A stretch of DNA of 64,000 bases from CBDDFQ01 sp965227035 (GTDB lineage: Bacteria; Pseudomonadota; Gammaproteobacteria; Burkholderiales; Burkholderiaceae_C), in contig OZ245724.1 of the NCBI GenBank assembly GCA_965227035.1, positions 3,286,001 through 3,350,000 of the forward strand. The letters run 5' to 3'. Below, in pieces: positions 41,211 through 55,339 of this stretch. A model generated the notes under the pieces. That model did not search any database and was not told the origin of the DNA. It worked only from the letters and a program-made list of their open reading frames with translations. Every line of letters begins with the position of its first letter. Within the stretch, counting starts at the first letter, position 1. A program made the translations under genes and the position numbers.

Positions 41211-43484
41211 TTAGCTTGCAACTTCGAATGATAACGACACTTGGGCACCGTCTATTCCCGAGGGGCCAACCCGGTTCGAAATGTCGACTCGTGCGCGATG
41301 TTCGTCCGCAATCTTCTTGACCACGGCAAGGCCCAGACCGGTGCCCTTCGTTTTAGTGGTGACGTACGGCTCGAACGCTCGTTTGAGAATGTTCTCGGGG
41401 AAACCGGTGCCGTGATCGATCACGGTCAAACGCACCCGGCCGGACGACGACTTGTGTGTGCGCACGCAAACGTTGCCGCCCTCGCCGCGACTCTCGGTCG
41501 CGTCCTGCGCGTTCTGCAAAAGGTTGTGCAGCACTTGGCGCAGCTGCTGCGAATCGCCCAGCACCAATGGGCAATCGGGTTCCAGATCGGTCACCACAGG
41601 CACCACTGCGTTGTCTGCCGAATACAGCCCCAGCAATTCGTTCACCAGCAAGTTCAGATCGACCGGCTTGAGCTCGGCCGCAGGCAGTCGTGCGTAGTCG
41701 CGGAACTCGTTGACCAGACGTTTCATCGCATCGACCTGATCGACGATGGTTTTGACGGACTTGATGAGCATGGCCTGATCGGGGCCGGCCAGCTTGTTGG
41801 TGAGCTTCATTTCCATGCGCTCGGCCGAAAGCTGGATAGGCGTGAGCGGGTTTTTGATTTCATGGGCCAGACGCCGAGCCACTTCGCCCCAGGCCTGCGC
41901 CCGCTGTGCCGACACGATTTCCGAAATGTCGTCGAACACCAGCAGTCGCGCGTCGCCGGGAAGCGTCGCACCGCGGGCCACGAGCGTGACCGAAGTCGAT
42001 GCCGGCTGCTGGCTCAGCGGCGATGCGTTGAGCTCGAAAGACTGCTGCCAGTGATCGAGTCCGTCCTGGCTGCGCTCGCCGAGGAAGCCGTCGAACTCGG
42101 TTTGCACCCGATGCGCGAAGTCGGCGAGCCCCGGTGCTTCTGCCAGCGGCTTGCCTTCATAGGCTGCAAGCGGCACGCGCAGCACACGCGTGGCGCCTGG
42201 GTTCGACGACAGCACAATGCCCGATGGATCGAGCACGATGACGCCTGCGGTCAGGTTGTCCAGAATGGTCTGCAGGTTGGCGCGAGCCGCATTGACCTCC
42301 TGCATACTTTGATCGACCGCAGTTCTTGCGTCGGCCAGTTGCTGCGTCATCTGCGCGAAAGATCGGGTCAAGCCGCCTAGTTCGTCTTTGCCCTGCAGCG
42401 CGGCCTTCGGGGTCAAGTCTCCGGCAGCAACCTGACGAACACCGTCGGCCAAAAGCAGCAGCGGTCGCGCGAGTTGATTCCCCAAAAGCACAGCCAGCAA
42501 CACCGCCCCGAAAATCGCAAGAAACAGACTCAGCGTGAGCGTGCCGATGTACATGCGCCGCAATCCGCCACGCGCCAATGCGCGTTCCTGGTATTCGCGG
42601 TACGCCTCCTGAACCGCGATTGCATTGGTGACCAGCGTGGGAGGAATCGCCTGCGTCACCTGCAGATATCGCGCTTCGGACAGAAGCCCTGACCCGGGCG
42701 GCGACACCACCGCGAGCGCCTTCACCCGCGCGTTGCCGATGGACCCAAGCGCGTTGTCTTCCAGGCCTTCGATCTGCGAAATGCTGCGCTGTTCGCGGGC
42801 GTTTTTGAATTGCTGCGACGTGGGCCTGTCGGGGTTGAGCACGAATCGGGATGCGCCGGTACTGGCGATGAGTTGCCCGGACGATGTCCAAAGAATCACG
42901 TCGTTGGCGGCGAGCTGATCGCGTATGCGTTCCAGCGCAAGGCCGGCTGTGGCGTTGGGAACGTCCACCAACTGATTTGCTGCGGCTCTACTTTTGTTGC
43001 TCAGATCCAGCGCAAGCGTGTCCAGCGTGGAGCGTCCCAGACTCAGGCCGGCATCGAGCGCGCCCTCCACTTTCACGTCGAACCAGCTTTCGATGGAGCG
43101 CGAGACGAACTGATAGGACACGACGTAAATCAGCACGCCGGGCGCAAAGCCGACCAGCGCAAAAATCGCCGCCAGCTTGACGAGCAGTCGACTGCCGAAT
43201 CGGCCCTTCCGCAGGCGTATGTACAGGCGAAGTGCGACCCATCCGATCGCGAGCAGGAGCAGCGTGGCAACCACCACGTTGAGCGCAAAAAGCCGTCCGT
43301 AGTTGCGCTCGTAGAGCTCCCGATTATTGGTGGCCTGAGTCAGCAGGAACAGCAGCACCAACCCGATCAGCACCATGACGCCGGCGACGATGCCGACTGC
43401 GAGCCGCACTCCGCGCGATTGGGCGAGCGACGAGACCGACAGTGGTTCCGATGTTTGTTGCATGTTTGGCGGCGTGGGATTCAC
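41211..43484 (-). CDS. ntrY: NtrY-like membrane sensor histidine kinase
   Basis: A 757-residue sensor kinase. Three N-terminal membrane segments (~26-46, ~64-84, ~100-122), a ~190-residue extracytoplasmic sensor region, another membrane segment (~315-340), HAMP, a PAS-like domain (~410-500), HisKA with phospho-acceptor His in RRLAHEIKNPLTPIQLS, and a HATPase domain (NLLQNAQDA, DHGTGFPENI, GLGLAVVKKI). NtrY kinases act in nitrogen or redox regulation. GTG at 43484 is the longest start; an ATG at 43463 is equally plausible. It pairs with the downstream NtrX-like gene. Confidence 0.88.
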   Translation of the reverse strand: MNPTPPNMQQTSEPLSVSSLAQSRGVRLAVGIVAGVMVLIGLVLLFLLTQATNNRELYERNYGRLFALNVVVATLLLLAIGWVALRLYIRLRKGRFGSRLLVKLAAIFALVGFAPGVLIYVVSYQFVSRSIESWFDVKVEGALDAGLSLGRSTLDTLALDLSNKSRAAANQLVDVPNATAGLALERIRDQLAANDVILWTSSGQLIASTGASRFVLNPDRPTSQQFKNAREQRSISQIEGLEDNALGSIGNARVKALAVVSPPGSGLLSEARYLQVTQAIPPTLVTNAIAVQEAYREYQERALARGGLRRMYIGTLTLSLFLAIFGAVLLAVLLGNQLARPLLLLADGVRQVAAGDLTPKAALQGKDELGGLTRSFAQMTQQLADARTAVDQSMQEVNAARANLQTILDNLTAGVIVLDPSGIVLSSNPGATRVLRVPLAAYEGKPLAEAPGLADFAHRVQTEFDGFLGERSQDGLDHWQQSFELNASPLSQQPASTSVTLVARGATLPGDARLLVFDDISEIVSAQRAQAWGEVARRLAHEIKNPLTPIQLSAERMEMKLTNKLAGPDQAMLIKSVKTIVDQVDAMKRLVNEFRDYARLPAAELKPVDLNLLVNELLGLYSADNAVVPVVTDLEPDCPLVLGDSQQLRQVLHNLLQNAQDATESRGEGGNVCVRTHKSSSGRVRLTVIDHGTGFPENILKRAFEPYVTTKTKGTGLGLAVVKKIADEHRARVDISNRVGPSGIDGAQVSLSFEVAS

Positions 43485-43549
43485 TCGCGCATCCTACGCA
43501 ATCTTCGGTGCCTTTAGTGGGGAGTGGAATGTCTGGTCAGCCCCGCGGG

Positions 43550-44212
43550 TCAGCGGGCATTTTCGACCGTGAGCTGCTGGGTTTTCACCACCGTGATCAC
43601 CCAGTCGCTTTGGCCGACCAGACCAATCTGGAACGGGCGTGGCAGCTGCGATTGATCGAGATAGAACCTGAATTCGACCATGTTGCGTGAATCCTGATCG
43701 ATATCGGCCAGTTCGGCCACCTTCCAGTTCGAGATCCGTTTGATGGTGCCGAGCACCTCGGCCAGCGTGTCGAAGGTCTGGTTGAGCGTGAGCGAAAGCG
43801 AGGAATTGCCGTTCGCGCCCATGGCCTCGGGCGCGACGTTCAGGCGCCATCGGCGAGTGAGTGGCTGGTAGGCCAGGCGCATATGCCGCGCGGTGGAAGA
43901 CACCTTGCGGTCGTACCAGTACCAGCGGGTTCGCTTGATTTCGACCTCGGCCACGAAAATCATCGGGATGCCTTTGAGCAGGGCGTCTTCCACGACCGGT
44001 GGCAAGTTGAAGTCGATGTTGGCCGACAAGTAGACGCCGTCGCTCTGGCGTTCGAGTGTGAGTTGAGAGATTTCCGGGGTTTGAGCCGCCGCCCGCGCGT
44101 GCGGAGCGGCGATCAGGGCGGCTAGAGCCAGAACAAGCGCACCGAAAACCAGCCTTACCCAATCAGGCCATGCGTTTCTCGAGCAGTGCGTAGAAAAATC
44201 CGTCTTGATCAC
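43550..44212 (-). CDS. DUF4390 exported protein
   Basis: A 220-residue protein of the DUF4390 family usually found between rsmB and ntrY in Burkholderiales. It has an N-terminal signal peptide (hydrophobic VRLVFGALVLALAALIAAPHARA) followed by a beta-rich periplasmic domain (LTLERQSDGVYLSANIDFNL). The reading frame overlaps the end of rsmB by 50 bases with a GTG start, as no start codon lies between the overlap and the signal core. Function unknown; context suggests it works with the NtrYX pair. Confidence 0.82.
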   Translation of the reverse strand: MIKTDFSTHCSRNAWPDWVRLVFGALVLALAALIAAPHARAAAQTPEISQLTLERQSDGVYLSANIDFNLPPVVEDALLKGIPMIFVAEVEIKRTRWYWYDRKVSSTARHMRLAYQPLTRRWRLNVAPEAMGANGNSSLSLTLNQTFDTLAEVLGTIKRISNWKVAELADIDQDSRNMVEFRFYLDQSQLPRPFQIGLVGQSDWVITVVKTQQLTVENAR

Positions 44213-45578
44213 TCTTGGAATTGTCCGGGACGAGTTTGGGGTTTGCCTCGGTGTGGGGGATTAAATGTCCCGGCGACGGCCTCAATATGGCGTCTTTGTG
44301 GTGCGCAAGAAACGTTTGCACCTGATCTCGGCCTTCCGCCTTGAAAACCGAACAAGTGCAATAAAGCAAACGGCCTCCCTGCTTTACAAATGGCCACAGA
44401 GCCATGAGCAACTGAGCCTGAATGAGCGCCAATTGCGCGACATCGGCCTCACGTCTGAGCCAGCGGACATCCGGATGTCGGCGGACGATTCCGGACGCGG
44501 TGCACGGCGCGTCCAGAAGAATCGCGTCGTACGGTTGGCGCAGCGAATCGTCGGGCCACAAGGCTGGCCTGCCGGCATCGGCCGCGACAACTTTGGCATT
44601 CAGTTTGAGGCGCTGCAGGTTCTGCGTGATTCGTTCGCAGCGCTTGGCATCGACGTCCATTGCGATCACCTCGCTCCCGCTACTACCGGCAGCAGCCAGC
44701 AATTCCAGCAGATGCGCTGTCTTGCCACCGGGCGCTGCGCAGGCATCGAGGACTCGAAGCGGTTGCTTCAGGTGCATGTCTGATAGCAACAGGGGCGCGG
44801 CAAGTTGGGCGGCGCCGTCTTGTACCGACACCAGTCCATCCGCGAACCCGGGCAGGTGATACACCGGCACTGCCGCCGACAGCACGATGCCGCATTCGCC
44901 TTCGAGCCGTCCGTCGATGCCGGCGTTTTCCAGCGTCTCCATGTAATCGGCGGGTTTGACGCGCGACACGTTCACCCGAAGCACCATGGGGGCCTGCGAA
45001 TTGTTGGTGTCGAGAATGTCCTGCCAGTCGCGGGTGTGATCGCGCTTGACCCGCTCTATCCACCAGCGCGGATGGTTCCACTGCGCGGTCGGCTCGGACG
45101 ACACGATGTCTTCGAGCTCGTCGGCCTCGCGCAGGTAACGCCGCAGGCAGGCGTTGATGAACTTGGCCTGCGCGCGCAGAGCGGGGTCGTGCTTGGCACA
45201 TTCGACAGCCTGATCGACCAGCGTGAACGCCTCGTAAGGCAAGTCGTCGCGATGCGTCGTGGGCGACAGCAAACTCAGCGCGGTGCACAGCAATGCATCG
45301 GGCAAAGGTGCGGGCGTGCGCGGTGCGAGTTGGCGTCGCAAGGCATCGGCACGGCCCAGATTTCTCATGGCATGAAACGCGATGGCCTGAGTCGCGGGCC
45401 GCAGATGCTGCGGCACCGCTTCGATTTGAGCAGTGGCCGACGCGCCGTTGCGCACTGCGGCAATCACGCGCGCGCTGGCTTGCAGTTGCTGCCACAAGGC
45501 GATGCTTTCGCGCTGACCGGGCTGGTTGACTGGCGCAGGTTTGACCGGCGACAGCGATTGACCTGAATTGCGGCTCAT
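44163..45578 (-). CDS. rsmB: 16S rRNA (cytosine967-C5)-methyltransferase RsmB
   Basis: A 471-residue RsmB (Sun/Fmu). It has an N-terminal NusB-like RNA-binding domain (~30-175) and a C-terminal SAM-dependent methyltransferase. The methyltransferase shows motif I VLDACAAPGGKTAHLLEL, the PC motif LLDAPCTASGIVRRHPDV and the catalytic TC motif YCTCSVFKAEGRDQV, so both functional cysteines are present. It methylates C967 of 16S rRNA. The ATG at 45578 overlaps the LemA-like stop by four bases; the longer frame upstream runs into that gene in another frame. Confidence 0.93.
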   Translation of the reverse strand: MSRNSGQSLSPVKPAPVNQPGQRESIALWQQLQASARVIAAVRNGASATAQIEAVPQHLRPATQAIAFHAMRNLGRADALRRQLAPRTPAPLPDALLCTALSLLSPTTHRDDLPYEAFTLVDQAVECAKHDPALRAQAKFINACLRRYLREADELEDIVSSEPTAQWNHPRWWIERVKRDHTRDWQDILDTNNSQAPMVLRVNVSRVKPADYMETLENAGIDGRLEGECGIVLSAAVPVYHLPGFADGLVSVQDGAAQLAAPLLLSDMHLKQPLRVLDACAAPGGKTAHLLELLAAAGSSGSEVIAMDVDAKRCERITQNLQRLKLNAKVVAADAGRPALWPDDSLRQPYDAILLDAPCTASGIVRRHPDVRWLRREADVAQLALIQAQLLMALWPFVKQGGRLLYCTCSVFKAEGRDQVQTFLAHHKDAILRPSPGHLIPHTEANPKLVPDNSKSDQDGFFYALLEKRMA

Positions 45579-46141
45579 GGTGCGGGCACTTCCTGTGCGC
45601 GGCGGTAACCCATGAATCCGGCAAGCAGCACCGCCGGAAACTGTCTGATGGCGCGGTTGTACGCTTTGACCGATTCGTCGAGTGCGCCGTGAAGCATGGC
45701 TGTCTGAGCGGTCAGAGTGGCCCACTCTGCAAGCACACCATCGGGAACGGCCGGGCCGGCCAGATCGTCCGGAAGCTGGCGGACGCGATCCCAGGCATTG
45801 CGCAGAACACCGTCTGCAGAGCCGTAGGCATGCATCGCGTCATCGTCGAAAGGTTTGCTGCGCGCGGCAGCGAGTGAAGACACCATTTGGTGAAGCGATC
45901 CTTTGAGTCCATCCCACGCGGCTTGACCGTCTTTTCGGTCATCGCGCGGGGTTTCGTCTGTGAGCGTCGAGACGCATCGTTGTAGCAATTCGAGATTCCG
46001 ATCGATCTGGGCAGCGAAGGTCGTGAAATTGCGAGTGACTGCACCGCGAAGGCGCACAAGCCGGTTGTGCGCACCCACGACCCAGAACATAAGCACGGCC
46101 AATGCCACCCACCACCAAAGAGAAATTCCAAGTGCAGTCAT
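45575..46141 (-). CDS. LemA family membrane protein
   Basis: A 188-residue LemA-like protein: an N-terminal membrane segment (ISLWWWVALAVLMFWVVGAH), then a helical bundle with the family-typical NRLVRLRGAVTRNF, and the closing VKAYNRAIRQFPAVLLAGFMGY. LemA proteins are anchored helical-bundle proteins of unclear function. It is shorter and more divergent than the standard family in the middle. It overlaps rsmB by four bases and is followed upstream by the rpoC terminator. Confidence 0.82.
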   Translation of the reverse strand: MTALGISLWWWVALAVLMFWVVGAHNRLVRLRGAVTRNFTTFAAQIDRNLELLQRCVSTLTDETPRDDRKDGQAAWDGLKGSLHQMVSSLAAARSKPFDDDAMHAYGSADGVLRNAWDRVRQLPDDLAGPAVPDGVLAEWATLTAQTAMLHGALDESVKAYNRAIRQFPAVLLAGFMGYRRAQEVPAP

Positions 46142-46180
46142 AAATAAAAAACGCCCCAGTCCCGTTGGGGGCTGGGGCGA
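46141..46180 (-). terminator. Terminator of the rplKAJL-rpoBC operon
   Basis: On the minus strand, CGCCCCAGC ... CTGGGGCG with a short loop, followed by TTTTTTATTTA, lies ~20 bases after the rpoC stop. It separates rpoC from the LemA-like gene. Confidence 0.9.
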
Positions 46181-46199
46181 TTATTTCAGCGAACCGGGT

Positions 46200-49100
46200 T
46201 TATTCGGTAGCTGTTCCTTCGCTGGAATCGGCAACCACGGTCGCTGCATCTGCAGCTTCCTGGTCGCTGGCCAGATCGGCGGCTTCGGAATCGGCAATCG
46301 CGCGGCGTTCTGCCTCGTCCATCTGATCCTTCGCCTTGCGAGCCTGGTGATAAGCCATACCCGTACCGGCAGGAATCAGACGTCCCACGATCACGTTTTC
46401 CTTCAAGCCACGCAGCTCGTCGCGCTTGCCCATGATGGCAGCCTCGGTGAGCACGCGAGTCGTTTCCTGGAACGATGCCGCGGAGATGAAGCTGTCGGTA
46501 GACAGCGACGCCTTCGTGATACCGAGCAACAAGTTGCTGTAGGTCGCGGGGATTTTGTCCGCGGCGCGCAGCGCGTCGTTGGTGTCCAGCATTTCCGAAC
46601 GCTCGACCTGTTCGCCACCGATGTAGCCCGAGTCGCCGACGTTTTCGACGACAACGCGACGCAGCATCTGGCGAACGATCACTTCGATGTGCTTGTCGTT
46701 GATCTTCACGCCTTGCAAGCGATACACGTCCTGCACTTCGTCGACGATGTAGCGAGCCAGCTCTTCGACACCCAGCAGACGCAAGATGTCTTGCGGATCG
46801 GCCGGGCCGTCGACGACGCTTTCGCCCTTGTTCACGACTTGACCTTCGTGCACCAGGATGTTCTTTTCCTTGGGAACGAGTTCTTCCCAGATGGAGCCTT
46901 CCGGATCGGTGATCTGCATCCGGATCTTGCCCTTCGTTTCCTTACCGAAGGAGACGGTACCGGTCATTTCTGCCAGCACGCCCTTGTCCTTCGGTGAACG
47001 GGCTTCGAAGAGTTCGGCCACACGTGGCAGACCGCCGGTAATGTCACGGGTCTTCTGTCCTTCGACAGGGATACGTGCCAGAACTTCGCCGGGACCCACG
47101 TCCTGGTTGTCGCGCACTTGAATGAGCGCTCCGACCTGGAAGCCGATGGTCACCGAGTGATCGGTTCCGGGGATCTTCACTTCGGCGCCGGAAGCGTCGA
47201 TGAGTTTCACCTGCGGACGAACCACCTTGGCAGAGCCGCGACGCTTCGGATCGATCACGACCAGCGTGGACAGACCCGTCACTTCGTCGACCTGCTTGGC
47301 AACCGTCAGACCTTCTTCGACATTCTCGAAGCGCACCTGGCCGGCGAACTCGGTAATGATCGGTCGGGTCAGCGGATCCCAGTTGGCCAGAATGGCACCA
47401 GCCTTGATGGACTGGTCGGCCTTGACCGAGAGGATCGCGCCGTACGGCACTTTATGGCGTTCGCGTTCGCGACCGTTGTCGTCCTGGATGATGATTTCGC
47501 CGGAGCGGGCAATCACGACCAGTTCGCCCTTGCTGTTGGTCACATAGCGCATCGTGGCGTTGAAGCCGATCGTGCCGTTGGACTTCGCTTCGACGCTGGA
47601 TGCGATCGCTGCGCGGGATGCTGCACCACCGATGTGGAAGGTACGCATCGTCAGCTGGGTGCCTGGTTCGCCGATCGACTGAGCAGCGATCACGCCGACT
47701 GCTTCGCCGCCGTTGACCAGACCACCACGTCCGAGATCGCGACCGTAGCAACGTGCGCACAGACCGAAACGGGTTGCGCAGGTCAGTGCGGTGCGGACCT
47801 TGACTTCGTCAACGCCTGCAGCTTCGATCTCTTCGATGATGTCTTCGTCGAGCATGTCGCCAGCCTTGACCATGACGGCCTGGCTTTCGGGATGCACCAC
47901 GTCTTCCGCAGCAGTACGGCCGAGGATACGGTCACGCAACGATTCGATGACTTCACCGCCTTCGACGATAGCGCGCATGACGGAGCCGTCACGTGTGCCG
48001 CAATCGAGTTCGGTAACCACCAAGTCTTGCGTCACGTCGACGAGACGACGGGTCAGGTAACCGGAGTTAGCCGTCTTCAACGCCGTATCCGCGAGACCCT
48101 TACGAGCACCGTGGGTGGAGATGAAGTACTGCAACACGTTCAGACCTTCGCGGAAGTTCGCGGTAATAGGCGTTTCGATGATCGAGCCGTCAGGCTTGGC
48201 CATCAGTCCGCGCATACCGGCGAGCTGGCGAATCTGCGCTGCAGACCCACGAGCACCCGAGTCGGCCATCATGTAGATGGAGTTGAAGGATTCCTGGTCG
48301 ACTTCCTTGCCGTGACGATCGATGGTCTTTTCCTTGGCCAGTTGGGCCATCATGACCTTCGAGACCTCGTCGCCAGCCTTGCCCCAGATGTCCACGACCT
48401 TGTTGTAGCGCTCGCCGGAGGTGACCAGACCAGAGACGTATTGCTGCTGGATCTCTTTCACTTCCTTCTCGGCGCGCTCGATGATCGCGGGCTTTTCCTT
48501 GGGCACCAGCATGTCGTCCACGCAGATCGAGATACCGGCCTTGGTTGCCAGACGGAAACCGTTTTGCAACAGCTTGTCGGCAAACACGACGGTCTCTTTC
48601 AATCCGCACTTGCGGAAGGACACGTTGATCAGCTTGGAAATTTCTTTCTTCTTCAGTGCCTTGTTGATGTTCGAGAACGGCAGGCCCTTGGGCAGGATCT
48701 CGGACAGCAATGCACGGCCTGCAGTGGTTTCGACCAGGCTGGTTGCGGGAATGAATTCGCCGGTTTCCTTGTCCTTGGTCCACTCGGTCAAACGCACGCT
48801 GATTTTCGCGGTGAGTTCGACTTCGCCTGCGTCGAGCGCGCGCTGGACTTCGCCGGTGTCGGAGAAGATCAGGCCTTCGCCCTTGCCGTTGATGCGTTCG
48901 CGGGTCGTGTAGTACAGACCCAGCACCACGTCTTGCGACGGAACGATCGACGGTTCGCCGTTGGCCGGGAACAGCACGTTGTTCGATGCGAGCATCAGCG
49001 TGCGTGCTTCCATCTGTGCTTCCACAGACAAAGGCACGTGAACAGCCATCTGGTCACCGTCGAAGTCGGCGTTGAACGCAGCGCAAACCAGCGGGTGAAG

Positions 49101-50438
49101 CTGAATTGCCTTGCCTTCGATCAGGATAGGTTCGAAGGCCTGAATGCCCAAGCGGTGAAGCGTAGGTGCACGGTTGAGCATGACGGGATGCTCTTTGATG
49201 ACCTCTTCCAGGATGTCCCACACGACTGGCGTGCCGGATTCGACTTCCTTCTTCGCAGCCTTGATCGTCGTCGCGATGCCCATGGCTTCGAGACGCGAGA
49301 AGATGAAGGGCTTGAACAGCTCGAGCGCCATCAGCTTGGGCAAACCGCACTGATGAAGCTTGAGCGTCGGGCCCACCACGATGACCGAACGGCCAGAGTA
49401 GTCGACGCGCTTGCCCAGCAAGTTCTGACGGAAACGACCGTTCTTGCCCTTGATCATGTCGGCCAGCGACTTGAGAGCGCGCTTGTTCGCGCCGGTCATG
49501 GCCTTGCCGCGACGTCCGTTGTCCAGCAGCGAATCGACCGCTTCCTGGAGCATCCGCTTTTCGTTGCGTGCAATGATTTCCGGAGCCTTCAGTTCCAGCA
49601 GACGGCGCAGACGGCTGTTGCGGTTGATGACTCGGCGATACAGGTCGTTCAAGTCGGAGGTCGCAAAACGACCGCCGTCCAGCGGCACCAGCGGACGCAG
49701 GTCCGGCGGCAACACGGGCAGCACGTCGAGCACCATCCATTCCGGCTTGATACCGGACTTCTTGAATGCTTCGAGAACCTTCAAACGCTTGGCGTTCTTC
49801 TTGATCTTGACTTCGGAGCCGGTCAGATCGCCGCGCAGGCGTTCGATCGACAGGTCGATATCGATGGCCGTGAGCAGATCCTTGATACCTTCGGCGCCCA
49901 TCTTGGCGGTGAATTCGTCGCCGAATTCCTTGCGCTTCGCGTCGTAGTCGTCTTCGGTCATGATGCCGAACTTCTTCAGCGGGGTCATGCCGGGATCGGT
50001 CACCACATATGCTTCGAAGTACAGCACGCGTTCGATGTCGCGCAGGGTCATGTCGAGCACGAGGCCCAGACGCGACGGCAGCGACTTCAGGAACCAGATG
50101 TGGGCGCAGGGAGCGGCCAGATCGATGTGTCCCATGCGTTCGCGACGCACTTTGGTCTGCGTAACTTCAACGCCGCACTTCTCGCAGATCACACCGCGAT
50201 GCTTCAGGCGCTTGTACTTGCCGCAAAGGCATTCGTAATCCTTGATGGGTCCGAAAATCTTTGCGCAGAACAGGCCGTCGCGCTCGGGCTTGAACGTACG
50301 GTAGTTGATGGTTTCAGGCTTTTTGACTTCACCGAAAGACCACGAACGGATCTTTTCGGGGGAAGCCATGCCGATCCGGATGGCATCGAAATGCTCGTCC
50401 GGGGTGAATTGCTTGAACAGGTCGAGTAGCGATTTCAT
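46200..50438 (-). CDS. rpoC: DNA-directed RNA polymerase subunit beta'
   Basis: A 1412-residue RpoC of normal betaproteobacterial length. The N-terminal zinc ribbon has CLCGKYKRLKHRGVICEKCG, the active-site Mg loop is NADFDGDQMAVH, and the second zinc site is CATRFGLCARCYGRD; the C-terminus ends in an acidic Ala/Glu-rich tail. It follows rpoB by 19 bases in the standard rpoBC order. A ~1100-codon frame open on the opposite strand is a coding shadow. Confidence 0.99.
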   Translation of the reverse strand: MKSLLDLFKQFTPDEHFDAIRIGMASPEKIRSWSFGEVKKPETINYRTFKPERDGLFCAKIFGPIKDYECLCGKYKRLKHRGVICEKCGVEVTQTKVRRERMGHIDLAAPCAHIWFLKSLPSRLGLVLDMTLRDIERVLYFEAYVVTDPGMTPLKKFGIMTEDDYDAKRKEFGDEFTAKMGAEGIKDLLTAIDIDLSIERLRGDLTGSEVKIKKNAKRLKVLEAFKKSGIKPEWMVLDVLPVLPPDLRPLVPLDGGRFATSDLNDLYRRVINRNSRLRRLLELKAPEIIARNEKRMLQEAVDSLLDNGRRGKAMTGANKRALKSLADMIKGKNGRFRQNLLGKRVDYSGRSVIVVGPTLKLHQCGLPKLMALELFKPFIFSRLEAMGIATTIKAAKKEVESGTPVVWDILEEVIKEHPVMLNRAPTLHRLGIQAFEPILIEGKAIQLHPLVCAAFNADFDGDQMAVHVPLSVEAQMEARTLMLASNNVLFPANGEPSIVPSQDVVLGLYYTTRERINGKGEGLIFSDTGEVQRALDAGEVELTAKISVRLTEWTKDKETGEFIPATSLVETTAGRALLSEILPKGLPFSNINKALKKKEISKLINVSFRKCGLKETVVFADKLLQNGFRLATKAGISICVDDMLVPKEKPAIIERAEKEVKEIQQQYVSGLVTSGERYNKVVDIWGKAGDEVSKVMMAQLAKEKTIDRHGKEVDQESFNSIYMMADSGARGSAAQIRQLAGMRGLMAKPDGSIIETPITANFREGLNVLQYFISTHGARKGLADTALKTANSGYLTRRLVDVTQDLVVTELDCGTRDGSVMRAIVEGGEVIESLRDRILGRTAAEDVVHPESQAVMVKAGDMLDEDIIEEIEAAGVDEVKVRTALTCATRFGLCARCYGRDLGRGGLVNGGEAVGVIAAQSIGEPGTQLTMRTFHIGGAASRAAIASSVEAKSNGTIGFNATMRYVTNSKGELVVIARSGEIIIQDDNGRERERHKVPYGAILSVKADQSIKAGAILANWDPLTRPIITEFAGQVRFENVEEGLTVAKQVDEVTGLSTLVVIDPKRRGSAKVVRPQVKLIDASGAEVKIPGTDHSVTIGFQVGALIQVRDNQDVGPGEVLARIPVEGQKTRDITGGLPRVAELFEARSPKDKGVLAEMTGTVSFGKETKGKIRMQITDPEGSIWEELVPKEKNILVHEGQVVNKGESVVDGPADPQDILRLLGVEELARYIVDEVQDVYRLQGVKINDKHIEVIVRQMLRRVVVENVGDSGYIGGEQVERSEMLDTNDALRAADKIPATYSNLLLGITKASLSTDSFISAASFQETTRVLTEAAIMGKRDELRGLKENVIVGRLIPAGTGMAYHQARKAKDQMDEAERRAIADSEAADLASDQEAADAATVVADSSEGTATE

Positions 50439-50457
50439 ATTGCCTCTATCCCTTCAA

Positions 50458-54567
<4,110 letters not shown>

Positions 54568-54824
54568 GAGATCTCCGGGCAAAGACATTGGTCCTGGGTC
54601 CTAGGCGACTGTTCCGGTGCGCACCATACGCAACGGACTTGGCGGTTGGCCACTACCAACCATGGCGGACGGCGATGCATTGCACATCACCCGAACCAAG
54701 GGCATCTTCTGCAGTCGGGGCCAGAAGACACTCAAAAACAAAGACTTCCTTGCTTTTGGGTGTGCTCTAACAACACTTTCAACTCACTGTCGAGTCTCGA
54801 TTTCGATCGTCCTCAACAAGCACT

Positions 54825-54861
54825 AAAGGCTGGAGGCCCCTGACGGGAACCTCCAGCCTTT
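54825..54861 (-). terminator. rplL-rpoB intergenic attenuator hairpin
   Basis: A perfect 12-bp stem, AAAGGCTGGAGG / CCTCCAGCCTTT, with a 13-base loop lies 14 bases after the rplL stop; on the minus strand a weak T-run (TTTAG) follows. A partial terminator/attenuator at this position is the known means by which ribosomal proteins are made in excess over RNA polymerase. The remaining 258 bases to rpoB contain no gene. Confidence 0.75.
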
Positions 54862-54874
54862 GCGGTCGGGTCAA

Positions 54875-55255
54875 TTACTTGACTTCGGCCTTTGCGCCAG
54901 CTTCAACCAGCTTCTTCTGTGCGGCTTCAGCGTCAGCCTTGGACACAGCTTCCTTGACAGCCTTGGGTGCGCCGTCGACCAGGTCCTTGGCTTCTTTGAG
55001 GCCCAGACCGGTGATTTCACGAACTGCCTTAATAACGGACACTTTGTTAGCGCCGGTTTCAGTCAGCATGACCGTGAATTCGGTCTGTTCTTCAACAGCC
55101 GCAGCAGCACCGCCGCCACCGCCAGCACCAGCGGGAGCAGCCATAGCTGCTGCGCTCACGCCAAACTTCTCTTCGATGGCTTTCACCAGTTCGTTGAGTT
55201 CCATGACCGTCATGCTGTCGAGCGCGGTCAAAAATGCGTCTTTATCGAATGCCAT
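54875..55255 (-). CDS. rplL: 50S ribosomal protein L7/L12
   Basis: 126 residues. An N-terminal dimerisation helix (AFDKDAFLTALDSMTVMELNE), an Ala/Gly hinge (AAAMAAPAGAGGGGGAAAAV), and the conserved C-terminal factor-binding domain (ANKVSVIKAVREITGLGLKEAKDLVDGAP) for recruiting translation factors to the stalk. It is 84 bases after rplJ in the normal order. Confidence 0.99.
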   Translation of the reverse strand: MAFDKDAFLTALDSMTVMELNELVKAIEEKFGVSAAAMAAPAGAGGGGGAAAAVEEQTEFTVMLTETGANKVSVIKAVREITGLGLKEAKDLVDGAPKAVKEAVSKADAEAAQKKLVEAGAKAEVK

Positions 55256-55339
55256 TTTGAATTCCTAACAATTTACTTAGTCGGTTCGGGGTTACTGGCG
55301 CTTCGCGCCTGCCACCTCGAGATTGCACACAAACGCCTA

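Noticed and set aside
47118..50429. A 1103-codon open frame on the plus strand, antisense to rpoC
   Set aside because: Its composition (His/Asp/Gly/Gln-rich, no domain) is that of a reverse-strand shadow of a highly codon-biased gene, and it exactly parallels rpoC.
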